Of a stretch of DNA of 64,000 bases, positions 33,601-48,600 are shown piece after piece. Positions within the stretch are counted from its first letter, which is position 1. Every line of letters begins with the position of its first letter. Source of the DNA: Acanthamoeba lenticulata (taxonomy: Eukaryota; Discosea; Longamoebia; Acanthamoebidae); the NCBI GenBank assembly GCA_002179805.1, contig NAVB01000318.1, positions 26,203-90,202 of the forward strand. Reading direction: 5' to 3'. A model generated the notes under the pieces. That model did not search any database and was not told the DNA's origin. It saw only the letters and a program-made list of their open reading frames with translations. The position numbers were made by a program, and so were the translations under genes.

Positions 33601-36600
33601 GAAGCGCACGCCATCGTCACGAAGCCCTGAGGCGCGTTGGTAAACGACGCGCCGTAGGTGAACGTCAACACACCGCCGGAGTAGACGGTCTGGCCCTGGT
33701 TGACGATGCTCGTCGCCGAAAGGGTCTTGGTTGCCGAGCCGGCAAGCTGCAGGACCGCACTCGAGTTGATGGTCAAGACGCCCGATCCCGAGACGCTGCC
33801 GCCAGTGCTGTGGTGTCGTGTAAAACGACGCGTCAGGCAAAGGACATCCCATAGGACTATTCCTAGACAACAGCCGAGGTTGAGGTGGAACGTACAAGCG
33901 GTAGAGGCTGCTGACAGTGATGGCTTCGCGGAGCCCAAGCACGCCGTCGGACTGGGTCACGTTGGTGAGGGTGAGGATTTGGTCCTGCAGGTCAACTACG
34001 CCGCCGGTGATGTTGAGCGGAGGCAAGGTGACGAGGTCGGCGGGCACGGTCGACAGAACCAGCTGGCCAGAGGCAACCAGGATGGTACGCGAGCCCAGCG
34101 AGACGGCTTCGGTCGTCGCCAGCTCCAGAGACCCGCCGGTGACCTGCACGCGGCAGTCCGAGCAGTTGAACGAGCCCGCAACCGTCACGTCGGCCGAGCC
34201 CGAGACCAGCAGGGCCGCATCCAGGCCGAGCCGCAGGGCCGAGCCGCTGGTGAAGGAATGCTGGCCGGCCGAGATTTGGAGCTGAGTGGCGCCCTGGGCC
34301 GCGGCCAGCGACGAGTTGGCAGAGTGGAAGCTGTTTGGGCCGGCAAGCGTGAGCAGGCCGTTGGTGAAAAGGATCGACCCGCGGTTGTCCACGCTGCAGG
34401 ACAGCGTCGTCGAGGTGTTGCCGCTCTTGAGGATGGTGCCCGTGTTGATCAAACGGCAGCCAGGTGAGCCGCTTGTCAGCAGGTTTGCGGGCGAGGCCGT
34501 CTGGGCTGAGATGTCCAAGACGGCCGAGTTGTTGAGCAGAGCGCCGTTGGACGCCGTCACAGAGCCGGCGAGCCACTGGACGCCACCCGCTGTGGCAAGA
34601 GTCGAGGCTTGCAGAACCTTGGCGGCGCTGGTGTCGATCGTGAGAGGTCCGTTGACCTGCACGTTGACTGAGGAGATCGTGCCGCCGTTCCACGCGAGCG
34701 CGTTCTTGACCGTGAGAGTCGGTGAGCTGATCAGGCTCAGTCCAGCAGCGATCTGCCCGGACGCGTCCAGGCGGAGGGTTGCGAGCGTGAGCGGCACGTT
34801 GAGCGTCAGCACGCCGCCGGTGACCGTCATGGTCTGGTTCAGGTCCGCGATCGCCGGGGCGGCCAGCGTCAGGTTGCCTCCGCTCACGGTGGCCGACGAG
34901 ACGTTCCAGGCCGTGGTGCTGGTAGAGTTGACCACCAGCACGCCGCTGGTCACGTTCAGCGAGCCGCTCGAGTGCACCGAGGCCGAGCCCAAGACGGTGA
35001 AGGTGTTGTTGCTGACCGCAAGCGTGGCGTCCTTGCCCACAAACAGGTTCGTGTTTGTGATGCCGCCACCGCTCAACGTGAGACCGCCGCTTGCAACGTT
35101 GATGGCAGCCGAGCAGGAGATCGGCCAGCCCAATACCACAGAGCCGGCGGCCGAGCTGGTGACCGGGCCCAGCAGGTTGAGCTGTGGCGCGGCAGCCGAA
35201 CCGACGACAAGCGCGCCCGCAGTGGACTGGATGCTCATGGCGCCAGCGCTGTTCCACGTCGCGCCGGACGAACCGGTCAAGGAGCCGTTGCTCCACACCG
35301 TGGCCAGCGTGTTGAGCGTGCGCGTGGTGAGGCCGACGTTTCCGCTAAGGTTGAGCGTGCCGTTGACGGTGGTGGCACCCACGCCAGCGTGGCTGCCGCC
35401 GGACCAGTTAAAGATGGCGTTGACCTGCACGCTACCGCTTCCCTGGATCGCTCCTCCGGCCTGGCCATTGCATGCGGCGGTCAGCCGTGTGAAACTCGCG
35501 TCTATGTGAGGAAGCAGACAAGAAACAAGCATACCTGGGTGATGTTGGTGGCCACAAGCGAGATCCGCCGGGTGGGGAGCACCAGGGTGCCGCGGGCGAG
35601 GCTGAGCGAGCCGAGCGTCACCGACGCCTTGAGCGTGATCGTCGCGGTCGTGTCGACCACCGCGGTATCAGTGGTGCGAGGTACGAATCCCTTGTCCCAG
35701 CAAGCCAATGTGTGCCTAAAAAACCGAACAAGTCCAGCATCAGCGGCCGGTGAGGATTAAGGGAGGAGCCTCACGAGGCAAAGCATAACATACCAGTCCG
35801 AGTTGGCGCTGCAAATCCAGGACACCGTGGAGGGCCCAAGGGTGGCGGTCGACACGCAGCTCGACCCATAGTAGGGCGCATTGCAGACGCAGGACCCATT
35901 GACGCACGTGCCCAAGCCCGAACACTTGGATGGGCAGGCGTCGGCGCACGCGGAGCCCATGTAGTTGCCGACCGTGCAGGTGCAGTTGGAGCCGGAGCAT
36001 GTGCCGCGGCCGTTGCAGTTGTACGGGCACAAGTAGGCCGAGACGACAAACTGGGTGGTGTTGTAGGTGGGCCACGTCGAGAGGGCGGTGCCCGGCACGA
36101 CGCTGGCCACCGTGCGGAAGTCCTCCGAGTAGCTGGCGTAGTTGATCAACCCGAGCGAGTTGCCCGCCACGGGGCGGAAGTCGCTGGTGTACTGCAGGTC
36201 GAGCGCGCCGTCAAGCGTAGCGGTGGAGCCCACGAGGATCCGCGCAAAGTGGACATCAGGCACCAAGCCGCCGAGGACCAGGCTCACGCGCGCAGAGGGA
36301 CCCATAGTAAAGGCGCCGACCTTGGTGGTCGAGGTGACATTCCAGGTGGCGCCCAAGAGGTTCAGCGAGCCCGCGATGTAGCCCGCGGCGACGTTGCCGG
36401 GTGCGACGCGGTTGCCATTGATGCTGAACTTGCCGCCGGTGATCGTGTGGGTCTGGTCCGAGCCCGTGAGGGTCAGCACGCCGGCGTGCGCCTGCGTCAG
36501 GTTGCCGCCGGTTTGGGTGAGCGCGCCCTGCAGCCACCAGTAACCGCGGTGGGCGTCGAAGGCGCCGCCAGGGTTGAGGTTGACGTCCCAGTCGATGTAG

Positions 36601-39600
36601 CTCGTGCGGTAGGTGCTGTACTTGCCCAGCTTGCCAAACACGATGAGCTTGGGCCGGCCGGAGCTGGGGGCGAGCATGCGGTAGTAGTCGTAGCAATTGT
36701 GGCACAGGTTGTAATAACACGAGTCGCACGGGGTCGTGTAGAAGGCGTAGATGTCGAACGTGCCGGTGGAGCCCACCACCACCTGCGCACCGTCGTAGCC
36801 GTACAGGTTGCCCCGGGACCAGCGCGTGTAGCCGACGAGCTGCAGGACGCTGATGTAGATGTACCGGTTGACCGCCGTGTCGAGCTGAAGCGTCGAGACG
36901 GTCCAGTTGCCCGTGCCCCGCACAACGGAAGTGCTCGCCCAGTTGGCGACGGTGGTGAGGAGGACGCCGTTGACTTCGAGCGTGCGCGAGTCGTACATGT
37001 ATCCGCTCATGGTGATGCTCGGCGTTGAGGCATCGTAGGTGTCGATGCGCAGGAGGCCGCTGCTGAGCGACACCGAGGGCGCGCGGAAGGACGACGTGCC
37101 CACCATGAAGAGCGCCGATCCGCCCGTGAGCATCAACCGCACGGCGTAGCTGCCATAGACCGCGAACACCGCGTCCGGCAGGACGTAGACGGCGCCGGAT
37201 CCGCTCATGCTCGAGCCTGCGGGCATCGTGCTGCTCGCCACCGTGAATTGGAGCGTTGAGCTGACGATGGTGACACCGTCAAAGGTCGAGGTCGAGTTGA
37301 TCGAAACGACGCCTGTGTTGATCTGCAGGCGGTTGCGCGTGACCAGCGGGAGCACCCACGTGACCGGATCGTTGGTGACGTTGACGGTGAGGGTGCCCAA
37401 GTTGACAAAGGCGCCGCTCGACGAGCTGCTGTAGGGATAGACGGCGCAGCCCGCGGCCAGCACAGCAAAGTTCTGCTGGTTGACCAAAGAGTTTGCGTCC
37501 TTGATACGGATGTCGCCCGCGGTCCACGTCAGGTTGCCGTTGTTGACGATCATGCGGTCGACGACCATGGAGCCAGCGGTCCAAGCCGACGTCCCGGCCA
37601 GGATGGTCGTTCCCGTGCCGGACTGCCATCCGCCGCCCCACTGGTACTGCAAGATGGTGAGGTTGCCCGAGCCGGTCAGCGTACCTCCGGCGTGGCTCAG
37701 GCTGGGAAGGGTCAAGCTCAGGGCCGTGAAGTCCAGTGTGGCCCAGGTCAAGGTGATGGGCGGGAAGGGCGTCGGCGGGACGGTCTCGAATACGGCGGTT
37801 CCGCGTCCGACGTTCAGATCCGAGGCCAAGCTGATAAACGTCATCTCGCGCCGGAAGGTGACCAAGCCGTAATACACGATGGCCGGGCCGGTCATGGCGT
37901 AGGTGCCACGCAAGTCCACAGTAGCGCCTGATTCAAGCTCCGGAGTCAGTTCAGGTATTGCAACAACGACGACCACGATGACGACGCCGACGCTAGCGTC
38001 TGGCTTGCCAGAGGCCACGTACCCGAGTAAGCGACCGTGCCGGCGCCCTGGAAGACGCTTCCCACTTCGTGCGCAAAGTAGCCGTCGTCAAAGGCCACTC
38101 CGCAGCCCGCCGAGACGTTGAAGACTGCAAAGTTGGCGCTCGGGCGAGCACCGGTGCTGAAGACGAGCGAGCCGGCCGCGCAGGCAACTGACGCGTAATT
38201 CTCAAATGTCGTGCTGTGGTGAAAGAAGAAGAAGAAGAGTAGAAATCAGCAAAACGACGGTTCCATCGTCACCAAGGTCGAGGACTGACACGCACCTGAT
38301 CGTTGACGTTTGGCTGGACTTGAGGATCGTGCCGCGGTTGATGAGCGAGGCGAGACTGCCAGAAGAAGACCAGCTGCCCGCGGCGTTGAGGAGCAGCGTG
38401 CCGTTGGGCGTGTTCTCCACGACGTCGGACAGCGTGACGGAGCCGTCGGTCCAGGCCAGCGTGCCCAGGTTGCGCAGCGGCCGAAGCAGGTACTTGGTGG
38501 CGGTCGACGACAGCGTGAGGGTGGTGCCCAGCACAAGGACGGTGCCCGTGCCGGTCATGGACCCCGCGCTCCAGGTGCTCGGCTGCGTGATCGACAAAAG
38601 GCCGGAGCCGGTGATCTCGCCGCCGCTGAGGGTCAGCGGGGGCAGGTACGTGTTCCACGACGTCAAGTCGAGGACGCCGTCAGAGACCACGAGCGTCGCG
38701 GCCAGCGTCGACGGCTGGAGAGCCGCCATGGGCGCAAGGGACATGTTGTCCACGATTTGGCGGGACGACGGCGGGAACTCTGTCGTTCCGCCTGAGATGA
38801 GCAGGCGGCCCGTGTTGTTAAACGAGCAATAGACGCTGTTTTGGCCGTCGGTGAACTCGACCGTCGAGGCAGCGTCGGCGATGACGCTCGCGTTGACGTC
38901 CAGGACCGCCGATATGAACGTGGTCGTGCTGCCCAGGAGCGTGCTGTAGACGCCGGTCCCCGCGTAGCTGCCGCCCGAGAAGAAGAGCCGGCCCTGCGTG
39001 TTGACCGTCTTTCCAGAATTCTCGTAGTCGACACTGATGACCACCGTGCCCGTCGTGCCGTGGTTGGTCACCAGGCCCTGGTTGATGAAGCGGCCCTGCT
39101 TGGTCCCGGAGGGGCTGAACGAGTAGCCGGCGGCGAGGTTGATGTCAAAGGTGCCCACGTTGGTGAAGGTGGCCTGGTCGGCACCGACGATGTTGCCGCC
39201 GGTCCACTGGGTCAGGTTACGGTTGACCAGAGCCCTGCTGAACAGGCACGCGCCTGGCGCAGTGACCTGCAGCGTGCCCGTCACCACGGTCGTGCCCAAG
39301 CCGACCATCGAGCCGCCGCTCCCTAATAAGACGAGCAAAGCGTCCGATTGTAATGAGGCCTCATGAGCCATGATGGACTGGACTGGAGGAAGAACGTAAC
39401 GTACAGGCGTAGCTCCCAGGAAGAGTGATCGTGCCGGAGCCCTGGAGAACACCGTTGGTCTGCGTGCCCGAGGGCAAGGTCACGTTCCAGGCCAACAAGT
39501 CCAGCGTGCCGCCAGAGAGCGCAACGACGGGGAACGACGCGGGGATGGCCTCAAAGGTGGCTGAGCCGGCTGAGACGCGGAGCGTCGGGCCGAACGAAGT

Positions 39601-42600
39601 GTAGCGTACGCCCGCGCGGAAGAAGACCGCGCCTCCGTCCACGATCGGGTCAGCAGTCGACTGGTAGTCGGCGTAGACCTCGCTCACGCCGCCCGAGAAG
39701 CGGAAGTTGCCCACGCCGGCAAGGCGGCAGGTCGTGGCCAGCGTGTGGCGGTCCGTGGTGACGGACCCGTCGAAGGCGATCTGCCCGCCGGTTTCGGCGC
39801 TGTAGAGCGAGTCGTTGCAGCTGCTGCGCCCGGCCAGCGCCAACACGCCGGCAGAGGACCGGAAGGCAGCGCTGGAGCCCAGGTGCTCAAAGGTGAGGTC
39901 GATGTAGGTCCGGTAGGCGCTGTAGACCGACTTGGTAATGAGACCCCGATTGCGGAAGACGGCCGGGAAGGTACTCGAGGCCGAGCAGAAGCAGTTGTTC
40001 TGCCCTGCAGGGTCGGCAAAGAGGGTGGCGTTGTCCCAGTTGGTGAAGGTGGACCCGCTCGTGCCGTAGACGTTGCCCGACTTCCACTGGGTGATGTTGT
40101 AGTTGACAATGTCGCGCGAGAATGTCATGGAGCCTCCGCTGACCACCAGCTGGCCCTGGATGATCGTCGTGCCGACACCGCTCATCACACCACCTGAGAA
40201 TGAGAGACGTAACGGCCATTAGATTGGATTACTAAAGCTGTCAAGGGCAAGAGGTGTGGCTACGAACCGCTCCAGGCGTAGCGGCCGACGATCGTGGCGT
40301 TGCGCGGGCCAGTGAGCGTGCCGCCAGAGTGAACGACGTCGATGATACGGTGTTCCGCATCGCCCAAGTCGAGCACGCCAGAGGACAAGGTGAGGGCGGG
40401 ATGATCCTGCTGGATGGCGTAGTGGAAGACCAGCGTGCCGCCGTCCACGGCCATACTCTGCGCGGTGATGTTGGAGAAGACGACGCCCGGGAGCAAGTGG
40501 GCAATGCCGCCAGAAACCACCAGTCGCGCGCCATTGGTGAACGTGCTCCGGATATTGTGCTCGCCGTCGATCACCTGCACCAGGCCAGCCACACGCGAGA
40601 GCCGGTCGAGCGTCGAAGAGCCGCCGTTGAAGACGATGTTGTGGGTGTTCTCCGCAGGGATCAGGCCCGAGCTCGAGCCGCCGCCAGCAACGTAGAAGAT
40701 CTGGCCCACGGTGCGCAGCGTGCCGTTGTTGTTGAGGGGCACGGAGATGGTGGGCGCGTAGCCACCCGACGTGGTCAGCAGGCCAAAGTTATCGAAGGCG
40801 GCCGAGCCGCCCGTCGGATACATGGAGCGGCTATCGTAGGGAAGGCTGACGGTGAACGTAGCGCCGGGCTGATTCACGAACCTGCCGTTGTTGACTTGCA
40901 CGTAGCCTCCGGTCCAACTGGTCTGGTTGTTGTTGATCAGCTGACAGCGGAGCACCTTGGTGTAGGAGCCGTCGTTGGTCGCCGGACTGCGCAAGGAGGC
41001 GCTTCCGTTGTTGATGAGCTGTCCGCCGGCCAGAGGGCAGGTGAGGATACCGCGGTTCCAAGTGAAGTCGCGCGTCACGGTGACCGAGCCCTCGATGTTG
41101 AACACCGACATGTCGGTTGCGGTGTCGCCCGCGCCGAGCGTGAGCTGGCTGAAAACGTGGGCGAACTGGCCAAAGTTGACGGTGCTGCCCCAATACGTGC
41201 CTGTTGCCAACGTGCGCCCTGTCAGTCAGCAGCACATGCGCGTATGTGGATCCTCCAAACGGTTGGTGGTAGGTGGCCTGCACGTACTGATGGGCGGAAT
41301 GTTGTTCCGGGCGGCGTCGGCAAAGGTGAGCAAGCCCGCGGCGAGGGTAGCGCCCACCTGCAGCAGACCCGACTCGGTGAAGAGCGCTGTTGACGCGATG
41401 GTGGTGGCACTCTCGACCACGATCGTTCCCGTCATCTGGACGCGGCAGGCCTAGAAAGAGCAATGTGCTGACGTCAGCTTTCACTCGGCCGAAAACAGAA
41501 CGTTTTTAGGTCATGTGTGTGTGTGTGTGTTCATTACCAGGTGCACAACGCTGCTGAGCCGAATAAGGCCCGTGCCGGTGAGCGTCGTCGACGGGCCCAG
41601 GTAGACCGCCGCCCCGATGAACTGCAGCTCCCCGCCAACAGAGCTCGAGAAGGTGCCGTTGACCTGCTCGCCAACGGCGTTGATCGCGAGGACGCCGCCG
41701 GAGGCCGTGACTGACGACGTGCCCAATGGCGGGTTAGCGCTGCGTTATGGTCATGACTCTGGCCAGAGCCTGAGGCGCAAAACGTACCGGTGCCATAGTT
41801 CACGAAGCTTGGCTGGATGGCGCAGTAGCGCGCATTGACCTGCTGGATAATGCCGTTGTTGATCACCTGACTCGTAGCAGTCGAGCCCGAGAGCGTGTAG
41901 GCCGAGCCGGAGAACGCAATGGAAAACGTGGCGTTCGAGTCTACAAGCAGGAGGGCACCGCCGCTGAGGGCCACGTCGCCCGCGCTCCACGTCGACAGCG
42001 ATCCAGCCGCGAAGCGCAGCGTGTGCGCGTCCACGGCCTTGGAGCCGACAGTAGCGAACAGAGCGCTGCCCTGAATCACCGTCGTTCCGCGTCCTGTGTG
42101 CGAAGCGCAAACACGTCAAGCGCAAATCACACAGTCCGTACGTAAAGGATATTGGTACATACCTTGCAAGACGCCCGTGTTGAAGGTCAGCGTCTGGAGA
42201 ATGGTCACCTGGCCGTCGGCGACGACCGATCCGGCATTGCTGGTGTCGCCGATCTGCAGAGACGACAGGACGACCGTGCGGCAGTTGAAGTTGGCCGTGC
42301 CGCCCTGGGCCACGAAGGGCGCACCGAGGTCGACGACCGTAGCCTCACCGCGGAGGTCGAACGTGCCCGCCGCCGAGACCACAGTGCGTCCGCCGGTGGC
42401 GTCGTAGGTGCCGAGCAGGATGAGGTTGCCGCCGGCGACGTTCAGGCTTCCGCGAACGGTCACCGCCGAGGTCGGGTCGAGCGTGTAGGCGTGTGCGGCG
42501 TCGTACTTGATCACCTGGAGCGTGGCTCCAGCCAGGACGCTGATGTTGGCCTGGTTCACGCCTCGGGAGATGGCCAACACGCCCTGCGCCACCTGCACGA

Positions 42601-45600
42601 GGCCCTCGTTCTCAAGTTCACACAGCAGCGTCGTGGATCCGCCCTGGTTGACCAGCGTGCCGCGGTTGAGGGCCTGCGTGCCCTCGACGCCTGCCATGGT
42701 GCTCGAGTTGGTCGACAACACAAAGGTGCTGCAGAGGAAGAATAAGGTGAGAATCCTGTTCCAGGTAAGGATTTAACGCAAGAGAGGAGAGCGAATGCGA
42801 GCCCACGCGCACCCATTCACGTCGTTGATGAAGGAAGCCGAGTTGATGAGCGAGATATCACCGGCAGACCAGACGCCGCTCATTTCCTGCGAAAGAAAGC
42901 CAGCGTATGTGAGAACGTCGCGTTGAGAGACGAAAACTACCAAGGCCCAAAGGGCAGCAACGGTACGTTGTAGAGCCTGATCATGTCAAGCGTCTTGGTT
43001 GCGCTTCCGCTGATGGTGGTCGTGTTGGTCACAACCAGCGAGCCCGAGCCCTGCAGCGCGCCTCCGGTCTGCAGCACACATACAAGTCAATAAAGGGTGC
43101 CGTTGAGCTTCGCGCATGCAGAGTTCAACGAGACGACGGACCCATTGGAACTTGGTCGCCGGGATGTCGACGTTGGTCGAGAAGGCGCCTCCGGAGACGC
43201 TGAGGGACGGAATGGTGAAGAAGAGGCAGTGGATGCGCATGAGTCCGGCCGTCACAATGAACTGCGAAGGGATCAGCGAGGGCTCCACGTAGAGATCGGC
43301 GATGCCGCCACTCACTGCGAGCACATCAGTGTACGGTCAGTATTTTCAACATCCATGTCGCGTGCAAGAGAGAGAGAGAGTGTGTGAATACCGGTGAGCG
43401 GGTTGCCAAAGTTGTGGAGCACGGCGCCCAGGTTAAACTTGGTCTGGCCGGCGTTGATCTCAGTCGAGCCAGAGACGTCAAACACGCAGTCGACAGAGAT
43501 CTGACCGGAGAGCAGGGCCTTGCCCGAACCGGCAAAGAGCGAGCCGTTGGTCAGCGCGAACGTGCCGCCAAGCTGGAGCGTCGCGTTGGCCGTCATCCCG
43601 AACGTGCCGTTGTTGTAACCGCCACCTAATTGGCCGCGAACGTGAGCCAATCACCGCCAAGTACAACCAACCAGGCGTGTGAAACTCAACGCACCAGAGA
43701 GGAAGAGCCAGCCCGAGCCGACCTGGAGTGCGGCGCTGCGCTCATTGTGGAAGTTGAGCTGCAGCTCACCCTTGGCCGAACCGGAGTACTGGACCGAGGC
43801 GTTGTTGACGAACACGGGCTGCTGGCCACCGCCGTTGACAAAGGCCGTCGGCGCGCCAAAGGCCATCGTAAAGACAGCAGAACTCTTGGGCGAATTGACG
43901 ATGGTGGCGCCGCTAGAGCCCGCGACGTTGCCGGCCAGCCACAGAGCGTCCTGCACACACACGGGAACACAATGGCTCATGATGAGCCACTTCTCGACGC
44001 TGGAGGGTGGGGCATATGCCGGGGTATGCAAACGTGCCTGGTAGTTGTACAGGGTCGTGAGCGCGAGGTACTTGACCGCCGTGGAGTCGATGTTGAGGCC
44101 GCCCGCGCAGTGCACGCCCGAGACCAGGTTGTACAGCTGGCCGCCGAGCCAGGCAAAGCGAGCGTAGAACCACAGTGGAGCCGTGCCTGTGAGCGTGCCG
44201 CCGGACATGGTGAAGTTGCTGTGGGCCTCCAGCCGACCGCTGATGGTGTGCGTTCCGCCGTAGACGAATCCAGGCGTGGTGAGATTGACCAGGCCGCCGA
44301 TGGTGATGCCGCCCGCGCGCAGGTAGAAGCCGGTGTCCGCGGTCAGGTTCTGGGTCGTCACCAGCGTGCCTGAGATGTCGAGCACGGTAGCCACGACGTT
44401 GGCCTGTTCGCGCAACCCGCAAGCGGCGTTGAGTTTCTGAACACACATGCGTGAGGCAGGAATGACGTACGTCATGGAAGTCAGCCTTGCCCGAGGTAGT
44501 CGTGATGATAAAGGTCTGGCCGATGTTGGTCAACACGGAGCCCGTGAGCAAGTCGAGCAAGCCGGAGACGATGCTCGTCGTGCCCCTGACGTTCAGCACA
44601 GCACCATCTTGGACCGTCACCGTGGCGTTGCTCTGCAGCTGGAGCGTTCCGTCCACCGCGGCCGTGCTGCCGGCCAGGAAGTTGTGCGTGGCTCCAGTGC
44701 CGGAGAAGATCAACTTGGCGCCCGAGGCCACGTCGAACCGGCCTGCATTCTTGGTGCCAAAGTCGGCGATCTGGACTGCGCCGGAGCTGATCGAGAAGTT
44801 GCCCGACTGGTCGAAGAGCGCGTTGATAACGTTCGTGTTGTTACTGAAACGAAGCGCGATCAGTACCGGACAGGTGCCCAACAAACACGAAAACACGAAA
44901 ACGATTCAACAGCGTACCCGTTCTTCTGCATCGTGCCCGAGTTCGCGAGATAGAGGGCGGCGCCACCGCTCCAGAGCAACGAGCCGCCGGGCGTAAAGTC
45001 CCACCGGCCGCTGTTGACGATCGCACCACCGTTGGAGCCCAACACATTACCCTGCACACACCGCATGTGAGGTCTCAGCCTCTTGTTGCCTCTTGTTTGG
45101 GTAATCAGGCCGGGCACTTACCGCGATCCAGGCGCTGTTGCTCGCGCAGTTGATGCGGCGCGAGTCAAGCGTCTTGTCCGCGGGACCGTCGATGAGCAGT
45201 CCGCCCGAGCACACCAGCGGGTTGGGTCCACCGCCAATGCGGCCGCCAAGCCAGTGGGTAAGCTGGGACACGCGGATCTGGGCCGAGCCGCCCAACTGTC
45301 CCTGCTCCTGGAGCCAGAGCGAGCCTTGGATGTTAGTGATGGCGTTGAACAGGACCGACCCGGTCGTGACGATGAAGAGGTCGCTGGAGAAGACGATGTT
45401 CTGGTAGGTGACGAGGCTGCCGCCAGAGACCGTGGTCTTGGGCAGGGTCACGCCCAGGCTGCTGATGCTCAGCAGGCCGGAGCTGATCGTCACGTTGGCG
45501 CCGAGGCGCTGGATCGTGGAGGCCGAGGCCAGGTAGACCTGCCCACCGGCTACGGAAGTCGTGCCGGTGACGCTGACCCGCGACGAGACGGTCGTCGAGC

Positions 45601-48600
45601 CGCCCGTGAACAACAGCGCACCAGGGCCCTGCACGACGCTGCCCTGCTCGAGCGAAGTGGTCCCGGCCGCAAAGACCAGCGACGACTGCACGTTGAAGAG
45701 ACCCGTCGATGAGCCGCCGCCGGAGAGCGATAGGACACCGGTGACCACGTCGAGGGTCTGCGAGTTGCTGAGCGAGGCCGCGATGGTCGAGGTGTCGGTG
45801 CTGTTGACCTTGGTGAGGAGGCCAGCGTTGACCACGGTCCAGGCCGATCCGAGCAGATTGCCATTCGCGACGAGCGAGATAGTGCCGTTGTTGGAATTGC
45901 GCAGCTGAGCGCTGCCCGAGCCGGTCAGCTGTCCGGCCACCACGAAAGTGCCGTAGTTGTTGAACTGGTGGCCGGCGTTGATGGCGGTCGTGCCCGTGAT
46001 GGTCGTGTCGTACGCCACCAGCGTGCCGCCGCCCAGCGTACCGCCTGATCAAAGCAAACAAACACACCATGGTTGGCCGTTGTTGGGAGGAGGCAAGGAG
46101 GAGGACCGGTCAACGTACCTTGCCACTTGAACGCGCCTGTGACGGTCGTAAGACCCGCACCGGAGAGCATGCCGTTGGTCACCATGGTGAAGCCGGCCTC
46201 TAGGTTGAGGCGGATGCCATACTTGACGACAAGCCCGGCCTGCATGTAGAGGTCACCCGGGATGGTGACATCGGCGTTGAAGTAGTGTGTGCCGCCGGTG
46301 ACGTTCAGCGCGCTGTGCCACACACACACACACGTGGGAGTCAGCCCAAACTTCAGACATCCACCACAAAGCGAAGCTATGGGACGTGCCTAGGGAAGCG
46401 CATGGCGGTGTTGAGAACAAGGCTACCGCCGAGGAGTGCCGTTCTGGGGAGTTGAACGGAAAGCGCGTTGATCGTGAGCGTACCGCCCTGCACGACCAGC
46501 TGCGAGCCGAGAGACGCGACCGAGGCCGACGGGGCGAGCGTGTGGCTTCCGCCTTGAATGGTGGTTACACCGAGCACATTGTAGCCCGCACTGACGGTGG
46601 AGATGCCGCCGGAGAAGTTCACCTGACCGGCGCCGGCGATGGTCGAGCCGGCGTTGAACTGCGACGTCCCACCATAGAGGACCAACGTGGCCGAGTCGGC
46701 GACGTTGACGGGCCCGGTGAACACACCACCACCCTGAAGGCTCAACACACCGCGCGTGACGTTCACAGAGCCCGTGCTGGACAGGGCCGACGCGAATGGG
46801 ACCGTGATCGGGTCCGGCAGGACCAGCGCGCCGGCGTTCTCCACCGTCCAGGGAGAGCCCAGCAGCTGCGTGCCGGTGGCCAGCACCATGACGCCAGCGT
46901 TCTTGAGCGTGGCCGAGCCGCCGCCCGTGAGCGAGCCGCTGACAGTGCAGTTGCCATTACTGGTGAGCTTTCCGCCGCCAAGATAGGCAGAGCCGGTGAT
47001 GGAGAGGCTGCCCTGCACATCGACTCGGGCGAGCGAGACCGAGCCGCCGCGCAGGGTGAGGTCATTGGTGATAAGCGCGTAGCCGGAGCCGGTGAAGCTG
47101 CCGCCGCTGATGACATTGCCCGTGCCAGAAAGCTGCAGCAGGTTGCCAACGATCAGCGTGCCGCCGCTCTGCGTAAACGCGTTGAGCACTTGAACGGTGC
47201 CCTTGAGCGTAGCGGAGCCTCCGTCCACCAGCAGCTGACCCATCGAGAGCGAGTCCGCACTGCCCGGCTGGCTGAGCAGCGCGCCGGTGGAGATGCGGAC
47301 CACCGAGCCGAGATTGCCGATCGACGTGCCCGCCGCGAAGGTCAGCGTGGCTGCGATGACCGTCGTGCCGGTGTTGCTCATCTGCGCGTTCTGGTAGGTG
47401 ACGCTGCCGCCGCTGTAGGTGATCGTGCCGCTGCTCGTCACCGAGGCGCCCACGGTGAACGTGGTGCTGCCACCCGTGAACTGAAGGTTTCCCAGCGCCG
47501 AGACCACGACGCTGGCACCGGTGTTGAACTGCGCGCTGCCGGAAAGGCGCAGTGTCGCCGAGTCGGCCACGTTGATCGCGCCGGTGAAGGCAGCATTCTG
47601 TAACACGAGCGTGCCAGCCGTCACGTTCACGAGGCCGGCGCTGTTGAGGTAGGTAGCGATCGAGATCGACAGCGCCGAATCGCGCAGCGCGATTGTGCCC
47701 GGGTTGTTGAGGGTCCAGGCCGTGCCCAGCAGTTGTGCGCCGGACTGAAACAGCATCGTGCCCACATTCTTGAGCGTAGCTGAGCCGCTGCCGCTTACCG
47801 AGCCCGACACGAAGCAGTTGCCGTTGCTGTTGAGGTTGCCCGCGCTGAGCGTCACCGAGCGCGTGAGGAACAGGTTGCCCTGAACGTCCACTCGAGCTCC
47901 CGACACGGTGCCGCCGCTGAGGACCAGGTCGCCGGAGAAGGTGGTGACGCCCGTGCCTGTGAGCGCGCCGCCGCTGATCGAATTGTTCGTGGCAAGAAGC
48001 TGCAGTGCGCCGTTGACCGTCACCGTTCCGCCGGTTTGATTGAGAGGCTGTGTGATCCGCGTGGTGCCCTTCAACGTGAGTCCGCCGGCGGAGATGGCCA
48101 GTTTGTCGGTGGTGAAAGTGTCCACCACCAGCGCGCCGCCGGAGATGGTGGCGATGTCGCTGACGCGGTAGCTGCCTTGCAGTGTGGCCGACCCGCCGGT
48201 GACGGTGAGCGAGCTGAAGACTTGCACGTCGCCCGTGTCCGGCATGGTCAGCGAAGCGCCGCTGTTTAGGGTCAGGCTCGAAGCCAGACTGAAGATTGTA
48301 GTGCCTGCGCCAATGTTGACGGTTGTGGACACAACCGCCGCGCCTGTGTGGTCCAACTGCGACGATTGGTAGTTGATGGTGCCACCAGTATAATACATTG
48401 TGCCGCTACTCGCCAGCGTGGTGCCGATGTTGATGTTGTGAGAGCCCCCCGCGAAGTTGATCGGGGCCTGTGACGCGATGGAAACCGGCGCCCAGACCTC
48501 GCTGCCGCCCTGCAGCACCAAGCCGCCCCGCTGGAGCGCGAGCGAGGTGCCGCGGTGGCTCAGCCATACGGAGATGCGAGCCGTATCGTTGAGCCCAGTG

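Noticed and set aside
35520..36030. Splitting the giant gene into two genes at the internal EGF modules
   Set aside because: The intron at 35.71-35.79 kb joins both sides in phase, and no poly(A) signal, signal peptide or promoter-like gap lies between. I keep one gene but list the test.
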